Assembly (NCBI GenBank): GCA_963693315.1
Contig: CAVNZG010001067.1
Location: 2,501-66,500, forward strand
DNA from: Diogma glabrata
Lineage: Eukaryota > Arthropoda > Insecta > Diptera > Cylindrotomidae
Reading direction: 5' to 3'
DNA: 64,000 nucleotides
In this document: in pieces, positions 23,416 through 40,256 of the stretch
Layout of the letters: the number at the start of each line of letters is the position of its first letter
Position numbering within the stretch: position 1 is the first letter of the stretch
Program-made: the position numbers and the translations under genes
The notes under the pieces: generated by a model
The model's input: the letters and a program-made list of their open reading frames with translations, nothing else
Database searches by the model: none
What the model was told of the DNA's origin: nothing

Positions 23416-24133
23416 AACGACATTTTGAAATTTTTTCCTTATTAAAATAAATAAATGTTGCAATAAAAATGATACAATGTAAATTGAAATTTTGGTACGC
23501 TTAGTGTGACTAAAACAATTGAAAAAACAACAACAATTGTATTGAATTTTTCGTTGTTTCAAATGTTTCAGTCAAATCGAACACGGCTGTTATCAGAACG
23601 AGTTTTCTTGAATTTCCTTTCTTATGAGATACCGACAATATGCGACAGGCATAATGTTAAATAAACAAAAGTTTTACACTATTTGGTGTAAAATAAATAA
23701 AGTTTTGAGAGATTTTTAGAGTGATTAAGCTTAAAGTAATTATTTTAATTCACATGAATTTTGCAATTTTAAAGCATTTTTTATTTTCGCTCAGAAAAAC
23801 TTCTTTAAAACAGTTTTTGTGTGTTTCGTGTCGGGAACAAATACAATTTACAATAGTATAATCACAGATGAAGAATTCAATTTAAATAAATATGAGATAA
23901 TGAAGTTTCAATTTAGAAATTATCTGAACATGAAAATTAAAATATGTTTTATTGTTGTTTCATCCACTGTGGCTGAGTCTGTATGATGGCTTTGAAGTTT
24001 GAACTATGATGTCTCTGATGAGTGTGAGGTTAATCCCGACAATAATTACTTATTATCGGGAATAATACTTTTAATAATTACTTTAAACAATAATTGCTCA
24101 CAAAATCGCCCAAAAATTAATATTCCATTTAAA

Positions 24134-26435
24134 TGTAAAAAATTTGTTGTATTGGTTTTTATAAAGTTGGAATTTATATAAGAGTAAAAATTAAAGAAAA
24201 CAATAATTTAAATTTATTTATTTATTATTTTAAATTTTTCATTGATCTTCTATGTTAATTTACAAAAATCAATATCAAATTGAAAAATACTCTTATTTGT
24301 ATTGCTAATAAAAATATAACGATTAGAGGTAAACAAAATTGTCATCAAAACTGGATGAAAAACTAGGTAGCGAAGTCTATTTTTTTACAACGTTTGCACT
24401 CTCCAATTTCATGTCGTATTTTTTTTATTGACCAATATATTTGATAGTGTGATATACGCCTCATAAATTTGGGTTATCCAATAGATGGTGTTGTATTTGT
24501 ATTTAGAACGTTGTTTTTAACGTTGAAGTTTGTGCAAATACACTACGATTTGCTTTTTCAAATTGTCGTGTATTATTTTTTGATTGGTGATTGGTGATAA
24601 ATATTTTATTTGGTTTTTTGTTAAAATATCGGTTTATGAGCGTAGTTTGCTTTGATCAATGTTTTTATAGTTATAATTAAAGAATTCAATAACGAATTAA
24701 ATATATACTCCCGCAGGAAGATTTGTAAAATTTTAAACTTTTGATCTATGGGAGTGACAACCCAACGTACTTAGATTCCCGCTATTTGCATATGAGTTAG
24801 CTTGAGTTATCGTAAACCACTGGCAATAGTAGTGAGATATCACTAGCCAAAGTGATATCTTAGGGATGTTGGTGGATGAACTTTTTCAATCAACGATAGC
24901 ACCCTTAGTCTTAGTTATAGAATATTCTTTGATGATGACACGCTATTTCTTTTAAAATAAAATGTGTTGGGTAGTACGAATTACAATGTGAGTAACAACA
25001 ACTCATGACAACCTTTGAAGAATAAAGTCCACAACAACATGCTTTCTAAGGTGTTGATAGACGCAAACTTTTTATTTTTTTAAAAAAATGAACTTTTTCG
25101 TTTACTTGGAGAAATGAGCTTCCATATAACTATTAAATGTGCCGGGTTTAATCCTTCAGCAAAACAATGTTTACATGATCTTGGTATATGCTTCTAGCAC
25201 TAGCAATTTGCGTCCATCATCTTAAAAAACATGATGGAACCTCGGTCTTAAAGGATTTTATGTGTTGTTGTGAGACATATTGTAATTCCAACTACACAAC
25301 AAATTTTATTAAAAAAATATTTCAAATATTTTGAAATAGCAATAATGTTTTTAAAAATTTTTGGTGAAAAGGATGATGAACAAAGTCATTGAAGCTACAA
25401 TCAATTTTGAATGGAAAATTCAAAGAGGGAGATGTACTGTTGTTACGCATTTCAATGATCCCAACAGATATGGCATTTGAAATCAAACGTTTAGTTTCCA
25501 GTGCGACTCGCTTTTGCAATGACTGTCAACAAAGAACAAGTAAAATTGCTGCAAGGATGTGGTAGATTTGGAGAATCCGTACTTCGCACATCTGGACAAC
25601 TGTATGTGGTGGTCAGCTAACGTCGGAATACCTTCTGATTTATTCGTGTACGCATCTAGACGGAAAAACGCAAAATATAATGTGTGCCCACAAGCACGAG
25701 CAAAGAAATATAATTAAAACGACATTTTGAAATTTTTTCCTTATTAAAATAAATAATTGTTGCAATAAAAATGATACAATGTAAATTGAATGTTTGGTAC
25801 GCTTAGTGTGACTAAAACAATTGAAAAAACAACAACAATTGTATTAAATTTTTCGTTGTTTCAAATGTTTCAGTCAAATCGAACACGGCTGTTATCAGAA
25901 CGAGTTTTCTTGAATTTCCTTTCTTATGAGATACCGACAATATGCGACAGGCATAATGTTAAATAAACAAAAGTTTTACACTATTTGGTGTAAAATAAAT
26001 AAAGTTTTGAGAGATTTTTAGAGTGATTAAGCTTAAAGTAATTATTTTAATTCACATGAATTTTGCAATTTTAAAGCATTTTTTATTTTCGCTCAGAAAA
26101 ACTTCTTTAAAACAGTTTTTGTGTGTTTCGTGTCGGGAACAAATACAATTTACAATAGTATAATCACAGATGAAGAATTCAATTTAAATAAATATGAGAT
26201 AATGAAGTTTCAATTTAGAAATTATCTGAACATGAAAATTAAAATATGTTTTATTGTTGTTTCATCCACTGTGGCTGAGTCTGTATGATGGCTTTGAAGT
26301 TTGAACTATGATGTCTCTGATGAGTGTGAGGTTAATCCCGACAATAATTACTTACTATCGGGAATAATACTTTTAATAATTACTTTGAGCAATAATTGCT
26401 CACAAAATCGCCCAAAAATTAATATTCCATTAAAA
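24134..26435 (+). repeat. Satellite monomer B2, 2,302 bp
   Basis: Aligns base for base with B1 at an offset of 6,092 with rare substitutions. It carries helicase remnant 25376-25717 and a SINE-like head (about 26262 on). Confidence 0.92.
25376..25717 (+). pseudogene. Helitron helicase C-terminus, broken (copy 5)
   Basis: Same as copy 2 (subtype B). Confidence 0.82.
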
Positions 26436-27677
26436 TGTAAAAAATTTGTTGTATTGGTTTTTATAAAGTTGGATTAAATATAAGAGTAAAAATTAAAGAA
26501 AACAATAATTTAAATTTATTTATTTATTATTTTAAATTTTTCATTGATCTTCTATGTTAATTTACAAAAATCAATATCAAATTGAAAAATACTCTTATTT
26601 GTATTGCTAATAAAAATATAACGATTAGAGGTAAACAAAATTGTCATCAAAACTGGATGAAAAACTAGATAGCGAAGTCTATTTTTTTACAACGTTTGCA
26701 CTCTCCAATTTCATGTCATATTTTTTTTATTGACCAATATATTTGATAGTGTGATATACGCCTCATAAATTTGGGTTATCCAATAGATGGTGTTGTATTT
26801 GTATTTAGAACGTTGTTTTTAACGTTGAAGTTTGTGCAAATACACTACGATTTGCTTTTTCAAATTGTCGTGTATTATTTTTTGATTGGTGATTGGTGAT
26901 AAATATTTTATTTGGTTTTTTGTTAAAATATCGGTTTATGAGCGTAGTTTGCTTTGATCAATGTTTTTATAGTTATAATTAAAGAATTCAATAACGAATT
27001 AAATATATACTCCCGCAAGAAGATTTGTAAAATTTTAAATTTTTGATCTATGGGAGTGACAACCCAACGTACTTAGATTCCTGCTATTTGCATATGAGTT
27101 AGCTTGAGTTATCGTAAACCACTGGCAATAGTAGTGAGATATCACTAGCCAAAGTGATATCTTAGGGATGTTGGTGGATGAACTTTTTCAATCAACGATA
27201 GCACCCTTAGTCTTAGTTATAGAATATTCTTTGATGATGACACGCTATTTCTTTTAAAATAAAATGTGTTGGGTAGTACGAATTACAATGTGAGTAACAA
27301 CAACTCATGACAACCTTTGAAGAATAAAGTCCACAACAACATGCTTTCTAAGGTGTTGATGGACGCAAACTTTTTATTTTTTTAAAAAAATGAACTTTTT
27401 CGTTTACTTGGAGAAATGAGCTTCCATATAACTATTAAATGTGCCGGGTTTAATCCTTCAGCAAAACAATGTTTACATGATCTTGGTATATGCTTCTAGC
27501 ACTAGCAATTTGCGTCCATCATCTTAAAAAACATGATGGAACCTCGGTCTTAAAGGATTTTATGTGTTGTTGTGAGACATATTGTAATTCCAACTACACA
27601 ACAAATTTTATTAAAAAAATATTTCAAATATTTTGAAATAGCAATAATGTTTTTAAAAATTTTTGGTGAAAAGGATG

Positions 27678-28019
27678 ATGAACAAAGTCATTGAAGCTAC
27701 AATCAATTTTGAATGGAAAATTCAAAGAGGGAGATGTACTGTTGCTACGCATTTCAATGATCCCAACAGATATGGCATTTGAATTCAAACGTTTAGTTTC
27801 CAGTGCGACTCGCTTTTGCAATGACTGTCAACAAAGAACAAGTAAAATTGCTGCAAGGATGTGGTAGATTTGGAGAATCCGTACTTCGCACATCTGGACA
27901 ACTGTATGTGGTGGTCAGCTAACGTCGGAATACCTTCTGATTTATTCGTGTACGCATCTAGACGGAAAAACGCAAAATATAATGTGTGCCCACAAGCACG
28001 AGCAAAGAAATATAATTAA
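27678..28019 (+). pseudogene. Helitron helicase C-terminus, broken (copy 6)
   Basis: Same as copy 3 (subtype C). Confidence 0.82.
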
Positions 28020-28304
28020 AACGACATTTTGAAATTTTTTCCTTATTAAAATAAATAATTGTTGCAATAAAAATGATACAATGTAAATTGAATGTTTGGT
28101 ACGCTTAGTGTGACTAAAACAATTGAAAAAACAACAACAAGTGTATTAAATTTTTCGTTGTTTCAAATGTTTCAGTCAAATCGAACACGGCTCACAATCG
28201 AACGAGTTTTCTTGAATTTCCTTTCTTATGAGATACCGACAATATGCGACAGGTATAATGTTAAATAAACAAAAGTTTTACACTATTTGGTGTAAAATAA
28301 ATAA

Positions 28305-28324
28305 CACTACGACACAACACAACA
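28305..28324 (+). other. Deletion junction with 20-bp filler (second)
   Basis: Identical to the junction at 22213-22232, 6,092 bp away, so the deletion preceded the higher-order duplication. Confidence 0.85.
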
Positions 28325-29165
28325 CAAATACACTACGATTTGCTTTTTCAAATTGTCGTGTATTATTTTTTGATTGGTGATTGGTGATAAATATTTTATT
28401 TGGTTTTTTGTTAAAATATCGGTTTATGAGCGTAGTTTGCTTTGATCAATGTTTTTATAGTTATAATTAAAGAATTCAATAACGAATTAAATATATACTC
28501 CCGCAGGCAGATTTGTAAAATTTTAAATTTTTGATCTATGGGAGTGACAACCCAACGTACTTAGATTCCTGCTATTTGCATATGAGTTAGCTTGAGTTAT
28601 CGTAAACCACTGGCAATAGTAGTGAGATATCACTAGCCAAAGTGATATCTTAGGGATGTTGGTGGATGAACTTTTTCAATCAACGATAGCACCCTTAGTC
28701 TTAGTTATAGAATATTCTTTGATGATGACACGCTATTTCTTTTAAAATAAAATGTGTTGGGTAGTACGAATTACAATGTGAGTAACAACAACTCATGACA
28801 ACCTTTGAAGAATAAAGTCCACAACAACATGCTTTCTAAGGTGTTGATGGACGGAAACTTTTTATTTTTTTAAAAAAATGAACTTTTTCGTTTACTTGGA
28901 GAAATGAGCTTCCATATAACTATTAAATGTGCCGGGTTTAATCCTTCAGCAAAACAATGTTTACATGATCTTGGTATATGCTTCTAGCACTAGCAATTTG
29001 CGTCCATCATCTTAAAAAACATGATGGAACCTCGGTCTTAAAGGATTTTATGTGTTGTTGTGAGACATATTGTAATTCCAACTACACAACAAATTTTATT
29101 AAAAAAATATTTCAAATATTTTGAAATAGCACAAATGTTTTTAAAAATTTTTGGTGAAAAGAATG

Positions 29166-29507
29166 ATGAACAAAGTCATTGAAGCTACAATCAATTTTGA
29201 ATGGAAAATTCAAAGAGGGAGATGTACTGTTGCTACGCATTTCAATGATCCCAACAGATATGGCATTTGAATTCAAACGTTTAGTTTCCAGTGCGACTCG
29301 CTTTTGCAATGACTGTCAACAAAGAACAAGTAAAATTGCTGCAAGGATGTGGTAGATTTGGAGAATCCGTACTTCGCACATCTGGACAACTGTATGTGGT
29401 GGTCAGCTAACGTCGGAATACCTTCTGATTTATTCGTGTACGCATCTAGGCGGAAAAACGCAAAATATAATGTGTGCCCACAAGCACGAGCAAAGAAATA
29501 TAATTAA
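29166..29507 (+). pseudogene. Helitron helicase C-terminus, broken (copy 7)
   Basis: Same as copy 4 (subtype A). Confidence 0.82.
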
Positions 29508-30225
29508 AACGACATTTTGAAATTTTTTCCTTATTAAAATAAATAAATGTTGCAATAAAAATGATACAATGTAAATTGAAATTTTGGTACGCTTAGTGTG
29601 ACTAAAACAATTGAAAAAACAACAACAATTGTATTGAATTTTTCGTTGTTTCAAATGTTTCAGTCAAATCGAACACGGCTGTTATCAGAACGAGTTTTCT
29701 TGAATTTCCTTTCTTATGAGATACCGACAATATGCGACAGGCATAATGTTAAATAAACAAAAGTTTTACACTATTTGGTGTAAAATAAATAAAGTTTTGA
29801 GAGATTTTTAGAGTGATTAAGCTTAAAGTAATTATTTTAATTCACATGAATTTTGCAATTTTAAAGCATTTTTTATTTTCGCTCAGAAAAACTTCTTTAA
29901 AACAGTTTTTGTGTGTTTCGTGTCGGGAACAAATACAATTTACAATAGTATAATCACAGATGAAGAATTCAATTTAAATAAATATGAGATAATGAAGTTT
30001 CAATTTAGAAATTATCTGAACATGAAAATTAAAATATGTTTTATTGTTGTTTCATCCACTGTGGCTGAGTCTGTATGATGGCTTTGAAGTTTGAACTATG
30101 ATGTCTCTGATGAGTGTGAGGTTAATCCCGACAATAATTACTTACTATCGGGAATAATACTTTTAATAATTACTTTGAGCAATAATTGCTCACAAAATCG
30201 CCCAAAAATTAATATTCCATTTAAA

Positions 30226-32523
30226 TGTAAAAAATTTGTTGTATTGGTTTTTATAAAGTTGGATTAAATATAAGAGTAAAAATTAAAGAAAACAATAATT
30301 TAAATTTATTTATTTATTATTTTAAATTTTTCATTGATCTTCTATGTTAATTTACAAAAATCAATATCAAATTGAAAAATACTCTTATTTGTATTGCTAA
30401 TAAAAATATAACGATTAGAGGTAAACAAAATTGTCATCAAAACTGGATGAAAAACTAGGTAGCGAAGTCTATTTTTTTACAACGTATGCACTCTCCAATT
30501 TCATGTCATATTTTTTTTATTGACCAATATATTTGATAGTGTGATATACGCCTCATAAATTTGGGTTATCCAATAGATGGTGTTGTATTTGTATTTAGAA
30601 CGTTGTTTTTAACGTTGAAGTTTGTGCAAATACACTACGATTTGCTTTTTCAAATTGTCGTGTATTATTTTTTGATTGGTGATTGGTGATAAATATTTTA
30701 TTTGGTTTTTTGTTAAAATATCGGTTTATGAGCGTAGTTTGCTTTGATCAATGTTTTTATAGTTATAATTAAAGAATTCAATAACGAATTAAATATATAC
30801 TCCCGCAAGAAGATTTGTAAAATTTTAAATTTTTGATCTATGGGAGTGACAACCCAACGTACTTAGATTCCTGCTATTTGCATATGAGTTAGCTTGAGTT
30901 ATCGTAAACCACTGGCAATAGTAGTGAGATATCACTAGCCAAAGTGATATCTTAGGGATGTTGGTGGATGAACTTTTTCAATCAACGATAGCACCCTTAG
31001 TCTTAGTTATAGAATATTCTTTGATGATGACACGCTATTTCTTTTAAAATAAAATGTGTTGGGTAGTACGAAGTACAATGTGAGTAACAACAACTCATGA
31101 CAACCTTTGAAGAATAAAGTCCACAACAACATGCTTTCTAAGGTGTTGATGGACGCAAACTTTTTATTTTTTTAAAAAAATGAACTTTTTCGTTTACTTG
31201 GAGAAATGAGCTTCCATATAACTATTAAATGTGCCGGGTTTAATCCTTCAGCAAAACAATGTTTACATGATCTTGGTATATGCTTCTAGCACTAGCAATT
31301 TGCGTCCATCATCTTAAAAAACATGATGGAACCTCGGTCTTAAAGGATTTTATGTGTTGTTGTGAGACATATTGTAATTCCAACTACACAACAAATTTTA
31401 TTAAAAAAATATTTCAAATATTTTGAAATAGCAATAATGTTTTTAAAAATTTTTGGTGAAAAGGATGATGAACAAAGTCATTGAAGCTACAATCAATTTT
31501 GAATGGAAAATTCAAAGAGGGAGATGTACTGTTGCTACGCATTTCAATGATCCCAACAGATATGGCATTTGAATTCAAACGTTTAGTTTCCAGTGCGACT
31601 CGCTTTTGCAATGACTGTCAACAAAGAACAAGTAAAATTGCTGCAAGGATGTGGTAGATTTGGAGAATCCGTACTTCGCACATCTGGACAACTGTATGTG
31701 GTGGTCAGCTAACGTCGGAATACCTTCTGATTTATTCGTGTACGCATCTAGACGGAAAAACGCAAAATATAATGTGTGCCCACAAGCACGAGCAAAGAAA
31801 TATAATTAAAACGACATTTTGAAATTTTTTCCTTATTAAAATAAATAATTGTTGCAATAAAAATGATACAATGTAAATTGAATGTTTGGTACGCTTAGTG
31901 TGACTAAAACAATTGAAAAAACAACAACAAGTGTATTAAATTTTTCGTTGTTTCAAATGTTTCAGTCAAATCGAACACGGCTCACAATCGAACGAGTTTT
32001 CTTGAATTTCCTTTCTTATGAGATACCGACAATATGCGACAGGTATAATGTTAAATAAACAAAAGTTTTACACTATTTGGTGTAAAATAAATAAAGTTTT
32101 GAGAGATTTTTAGAGTGATTAAGCTTAAAGTAATTATTTTAATTCACATGAATTTTGCAATTTTAAAGCATTTTTTATTTTCGCTCAGAAAAACTTCTTT
32201 AAAACAGTTTTTGTGTGTTTCGTGTCGGGAACAAATACAATTTACAATAGTATAATCACAGATGAAGAATTCAATTTAAATAAATATGAGATAATGAAGT
32301 TTCAATTTAGAAATTATCTGAACATGAAAATTAAAATATGTTTTATTGTTGTTTCATCCACTGTGGCTGAGTCTGTATGATGGCTTTGAAGTTTGAACTA
32401 TGATGTCTCTGATGAGTGTGAGGTTAATCCCGACAATAATTACTTATTATCGGGAATAATACTTTCAATAATTACTTTGAGCAATAATTGCTCACAAAAT
32501 CGCCCAAAAATTAATATTCCATT
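30226..32523 (+). repeat. Satellite monomer C3, full length, last unit
   Basis: This is a C-type monomer (GCAAGAAG at about 30806; CTCACAATCG at about 31980) with the normal, undeleted 3' part. It stands where a B monomer would be expected. It ends in ATTCCATTAA, the phase at which the first monomer begins. Confidence 0.9.
31468..31809 (+). pseudogene. Helitron helicase C-terminus, broken (copy 8)
   Basis: Same as copy 3 (subtype C); last copy before the Helitron-type 3' terminus at 33187. Confidence 0.82.
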
Positions 32524-33157
32524 AATGTTGTCTATATATGGAACATATATACCAATATATTGACCGTGTGTAAGATATTAGTTTCGCATTGATTTGCAAC
32601 AATCAATAATGACTTTAAAATGACTTAGGATGTTGACTAAATAGAAATATTTTTCACCCTATGAATTCACATCCTATGAATTCTAATACAAAAACATCCA
32701 AATAATTTTGATTTTTTTGGCATCACTTCTTCTATTCCTTTTTTGCATCACTTCTTCTATACCTTCATCGAATATATTGTCACTATTCTTACTGCCCTTG
32801 CTGACCATAAAATGTTATAACGATCAAAATTGTTTTCAACGTTTTTAGTAACCTACCACAGGTAAAGAAAGCGTATATTAAACCGCATGAGCACTGTGAA
32901 AATTTGTGAATCCATTTTTGTTCCGTATGTTCTAATGTTCTATATAGAGACACACCTGAAAACTTATTTGATCGCGAATTTTTTTATATATCCTTTGTTG
33001 TATATATTATACTATTTTTTTTATATTTTACTGATCAACTAAAGTGCTGATCCTTTTACATTCATATTTAAAAAAAAAATAGATCATTTCCCATTACAAC
33101 TCTTTGAAATTATTGCTACACCGTCAACAAAATGTATACACACAAACTTTATTTATA
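32524..33157. other. Spacer between satellite and Helitron terminus
   Basis: At 32564-32690 lies a decayed fragment of the foldback arm seen at 13030-13170 (AAGATATTAGTTTCGCATTG, CAATCAATAATGACTTTA, TATGAATTCA). TTTTTGCATCACTTCTTCTATAC-like text is duplicated at about 32718-32765. No coding frame is seen. Confidence 0.55.
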
Positions 33158-33454
<297 letters not shown>

Positions 33455-33615
33455 TCAGTTCCTACTATAGTACAGTTCCTACTATATATACTATATATAG
33501 TCTATATATAGTATATATAGTATCAGTTCCAATTAGATTTGTCGGATTCTAGACCGTTTTCTAAATTATTTGGTTTTATCATAAAACGACCACATCCGAT
33601 TCACAAAAAACAAAG

Positions 33616-36134
<2,519 letters not shown>

Positions 36135-36180
<46 letters not shown>
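36135..36180. repeat. (AT)n tract between two CACTA-like elements
   Basis: Pure AT dinucleotides that form the right flank of one element and the left flank of the next. Confidence 0.95.
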
Positions 36181-36184
<4 letters not shown>

Positions 36185-36564
36185 GGTTGAAAATAATAGT
36201 ATAAAATTAATACATTTCTCGTATTCATGTGAGTCCATAAATAAATCGTTTAAAACGTATACGATTTGAAAGTATAAAAGTTAATACGACATGGTCCTAT
36301 TTCAATACGCATTACTTATAAAAATTTTAATAACAAAATAATATAAGTTTGATAATTTAGTATGTATTTATCTCATACGATTTATGGTTTAAACTTTTAT
36401 AATTTCATCATATAAAATAAATAACTTAGTACTTATTGAACTAATACGAGTTGGTATTAAATTTCATAATTTAATCATATAAAATTAATAACTTTATACT
36501 TATTAAACTCATACAAGTTGATATTAAATTTTATAACAGAAATCATATTTAATGTATACCATCA

Positions 36565-37907
<1,343 letters not shown>

Positions 37908-37958
<51 letters not shown>
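37908..37958. repeat. (AT)n microsatellite
   Basis: Right half of the tract interrupted by the foldback element. Confidence 0.95.
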
Positions 37959-37961
<3 letters not shown>

Positions 37962-38260
37962 TGATGGTATATATGTACATGTATATGTATAATATTACTT
38001 GGAAATCCAAAATCACATAAGTATGTATATCCTGAAAACAATAGTTTAATTAAAAACCATATTTTTTAATTCAATTGTTTGTTTATTTCATATTCATTTT
38101 GTGTTTATAATATACAACTACATTACATACATTATTTTCATTATTATAATACATAAGAAGTTAAAATTAACAAAATAAAATAAAGAGTTAATAAAATAAA
38201 GTAATTAAAGCAAAAAACAATTTATATACATATGTTAGATAAAGGGCCTTGTTTGATATT

Positions 38261-40159
38261 TTAATATTTTTTAATAATATAATTTTTTTTTGTTTTTAAG
38301 GATAATACGGGTTCATAAGTCATAACTTCAGTTTGTGTCGAAAATTTAAAGGATATTAATTCTGAAATATTACTATATTCAGTTACTTCAAAAGCATTAT
38401 GAAAGTTATCAAACGATTTTGTTACGTATCGCTTGCACAAAAAAATGAATTCATTCTTTAAGTGTATAATGAATTTAATTTGGTAAAATAACAAATGTTC
38501 GTTATCTAAAAATGTTTTCGGAAAGGTAATAAAAAGCGCAGGCCGGTAATGGATAATGTACTCAAGATATGATACGGTATTTAAAGATTCATTTTCATAA
38601 TAGTTAAGGTTTTTTAAAATATTTTCATTTTCTTTTAAGAACTCCCTAGAAGGTTTTGACATTTTGCCAACTTTCAATTCATGATCAAGTTGGTAATGCT
38701 TCCATATAAAGGCAAACTTTTTCTGATGCTTATCGGCCAAGGTTTTTGTCAAATTGATGTAATTTTTTAAATTTCTGCATGTATTTTTAAAATATTGATG
38801 CTTCGACTCATATCTCATTGTATTATATTGTGTTAGGGGTCCCATTTTTTTTATAACACTTGGATAATGCAAAAGAAAGTGATGTTTTGGAGTAAGTCGT
38901 AACTTATATGTATTTACTAATAATGCCAAATGTTGTTGAATCAAATTTTCCAACTTTTCAATACAACAATTACTAATAGATCTACTAAAAACAATACTCA
39001 TAATTTGCAGCATCGTTGTGATGCCCTCCCATTTTGGTTCAAATTTATAATCAATCAGACTTCCAAAAATGAATGGTAAATGAAGCATCAAACACCAAGT
39101 TTGTGATGCTGATAGTCCTAACGAATCCTTAGTTATGACAGAAGTGGGAATTACTTTTCTGAATAAATATCCAAATTGAAACGAATGAATTTTATCATTT
39201 ATTTGTTCAAAGTTTATTATTTTGCAACGCACGAAATCATTAAATAAACCAAGAATGACAAAAGGAACCACTCCTTCAAGAATATCATGCATTATATCTA
39301 CGGTACAATTGTTTATAATATCAAAATGTTTTAGTTCAGTTAATACAGATATATATTTAACACCCTTTCTTGAAGTTAGATCAACGTTGTCCTCTGCCAT
39401 AAAATCTCTTTTTATTGAATCAACTGTACGAAGTTTATCTTTATTTTCAATAAATTCCGTTTGGATATCTGTTTTTAAAATTTCGCAGAACCGACAAAAG
39501 TAATTTGCATTAAATCCTCCAGAAAATCCTAAAATAAGGTTAGCTCCCAAGTTATCATGTGTAATACTCGTGAGAACACAGTGTACATTTCCTATATCTG
39601 TTGAGACGCCAGAGTTTTCTAATTCCTTTAAATCTTCTACTATTGGTTGCATTATAATATTCAACGTTTTACTAAGTTTTATGTCATTGGCATTAAACAG
39701 GGCAACTAAGTGTATGTTTTCCATTCGTGATAGAATATTAGAGGGTAGATTTCTCACAGTAAAATATATGGCACCCAATTTATGTATTGTTTTACGGTTT
39801 CCCAAAGGATTTGTACATTCAAATTCATCGTAGTATAATTGTATCTGAAGTCCGTTTGGATGGGTTTCGAACCATCTAGTACATTTAAAAATATTAGCAC
39901 AACAAAATTTAGACAGTTGAGTTTCATCACAAATATGATCTTTATTGTTGAATTCGTTTTGAAAATGTTTATTCTTAAACAAGACTTTTATCGTATCTTT
40001 TAAGGAAATGTATTGAAAAGTGTTTTGCACTATACATTTTTTATAAATCTTTGTTTTTCTGCAATATCTTATATCCCATCTTTTGCCTATAACAATTTGG
40101 TGTGGTTGCACAAAATAATCCAATACTTTGATATTTTGGTTTCTTTTATATTTTGTCAT
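38261..40159 (-). CDS. DDE-type transposase of the CACTA/EnSpm-like element
   Basis: This open frame of 632 codons is the longest uninterrupted gene on the minus strand. It has YYDEFECTNPLG (residues 109-120), HKLGAIYF (126-133), HDNLGANLILGF (201-212), CRFC (222-225), DIMHDILEGV (288-297) and, near the C-terminus, LTPKHHFLLHYP and MRYESKHQYFK. This series is what I associate with animal EnSpm/CACTA-like transposases, where the first two Asp and later acidic residues would be catalytic; that assignment is inference. The enzyme would cut the element ends in the nucleus. The Met at 40159 may not be the true start: a zinc-finger-like reading (40197-40256) lies upstream in another frame, so a 5' exon is probable. 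No stop or frameshift lies inside, so this part may still be functional. Confidence 0.7.
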   Translation of the reverse strand: MTKYKRNQNIKVLDYFVQPHQIVIGKRWDIRYCRKTKIYKKCIVQNTFQYISLKDTIKVLFKNKHFQNEFNNKDHICDETQLSKFCCANIFKCTRWFETHPNGLQIQLYYDEFECTNPLGNRKTIHKLGAIYFTVRNLPSNILSRMENIHLVALFNANDIKLSKTLNIIMQPIVEDLKELENSGVSTDIGNVHCVLTSITHDNLGANLILGFSGGFNANYFCRFCEILKTDIQTEFIENKDKLRTVDSIKRDFMAEDNVDLTSRKGVKYISVLTELKHFDIINNCTVDIMHDILEGVVPFVILGLFNDFVRCKIINFEQINDKIHSFQFGYLFRKVIPTSVITKDSLGLSASQTWCLMLHLPFIFGSLIDYKFEPKWEGITTMLQIMSIVFSRSISNCCIEKLENLIQQHLALLVNTYKLRLTPKHHFLLHYPSVIKKMGPLTQYNTMRYESKHQYFKNTCRNLKNYINLTKTLADKHQKKFAFIWKHYQLDHELKVGKMSKPSREFLKENENILKNLNYYENESLNTVSYLEYIIHYRPALFITFPKTFLDNEHLLFYQIKFIIHLKNEFIFLCKRYVTKSFDNFHNAFEVTEYSNISELISFKFSTQTEVMTYEPVLSLKTKKNYIIKKY

Positions 40160-40196
40160 GGCTTAGTTTTTTTATGTCTGATACATTTGAGGGAGA

Positions 40197-40256
40197 CTGA
40201 TAACATTTCAAAACATGCTTACGAAGTCCTGAGTATGAACTAAATGTATAAGGACA
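40197..40256 (-). pseudogene. Possible C2H2-like 5' exon of the transposase gene
   Basis: The minus strand reads CPYTFSSYSGLRKHVLKCYQ, resembling one C2H2 finger with the second Cys and last His replaced. It is out of frame with the ORF that starts at 40159. It could be an upstream exon or a damaged N-terminus. Confidence 0.35.

Larger units (their letters stand above)
20344..24133 (+). repeat. Fused satellite monomers C1 and A2 (3,790 bp)
   Basis: C1 (GCAAGAAG subtype) runs from 20344 to 22212. After a 20-bp filler, A2 starts at 22233, within the hairpin region of the unit. About 833 bp of normal unit sequence (end of one monomer plus start of the next, including the SINE-like head) is missing. 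Helicase remnants lie at 21586-21927 and 23074-23415. Confidence 0.92.
26436..30225 (+). repeat. Fused satellite monomers C2 and A3 (3,790 bp)
   Basis: Repeats the C1/A2 fusion at +6,092, including the same deletion junction and 20-bp filler (28305-28324). Helicase remnants lie at 27678-28019 and 29166-29507. Confidence 0.92.
15740..32523 (+). repeat. Satellite array with 6,092-bp higher-order repeat
   Basis: A 2,302-bp monomer recurs at 15740, 18042, 20344, 24134, 26436 and 30226. Monomer markers recur at offsets of 2302, 2302, 1488, 2302, 2302, 1488 and 2302, so markers three apart are always 6,092 bp apart. The 1,488-bp spacing comes from a deletion of about 833 bp with a 20-bp filler in every third junction. 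By subtype markers (GCAGGCAG, GCAGGAAG, GCAAGAAG in the middle of the monomer) the order is A-B-C/A-B-C/A-C. Copies one higher-order period apart look nearly identical by eye, with only scattered single-base differences. The array starts and stops at the same phase of the monomer. Each monomer contains a dead Helitron helicase 3' end. Confidence 0.95.

Noticed and set aside
22235..30225. Pure assembly duplication as the source of the 6,092-bp period
   Set aside because: Single-base differences between period copies and a subtype change in the last unit argue for real repeats, though long reads would be needed to exclude it fully.
38261..40159. Host gene of unknown function
   Set aside because: Transposase-like motifs, location between matched termini with subterminal repeats, and an adjacent partner gene favour a transposon gene.
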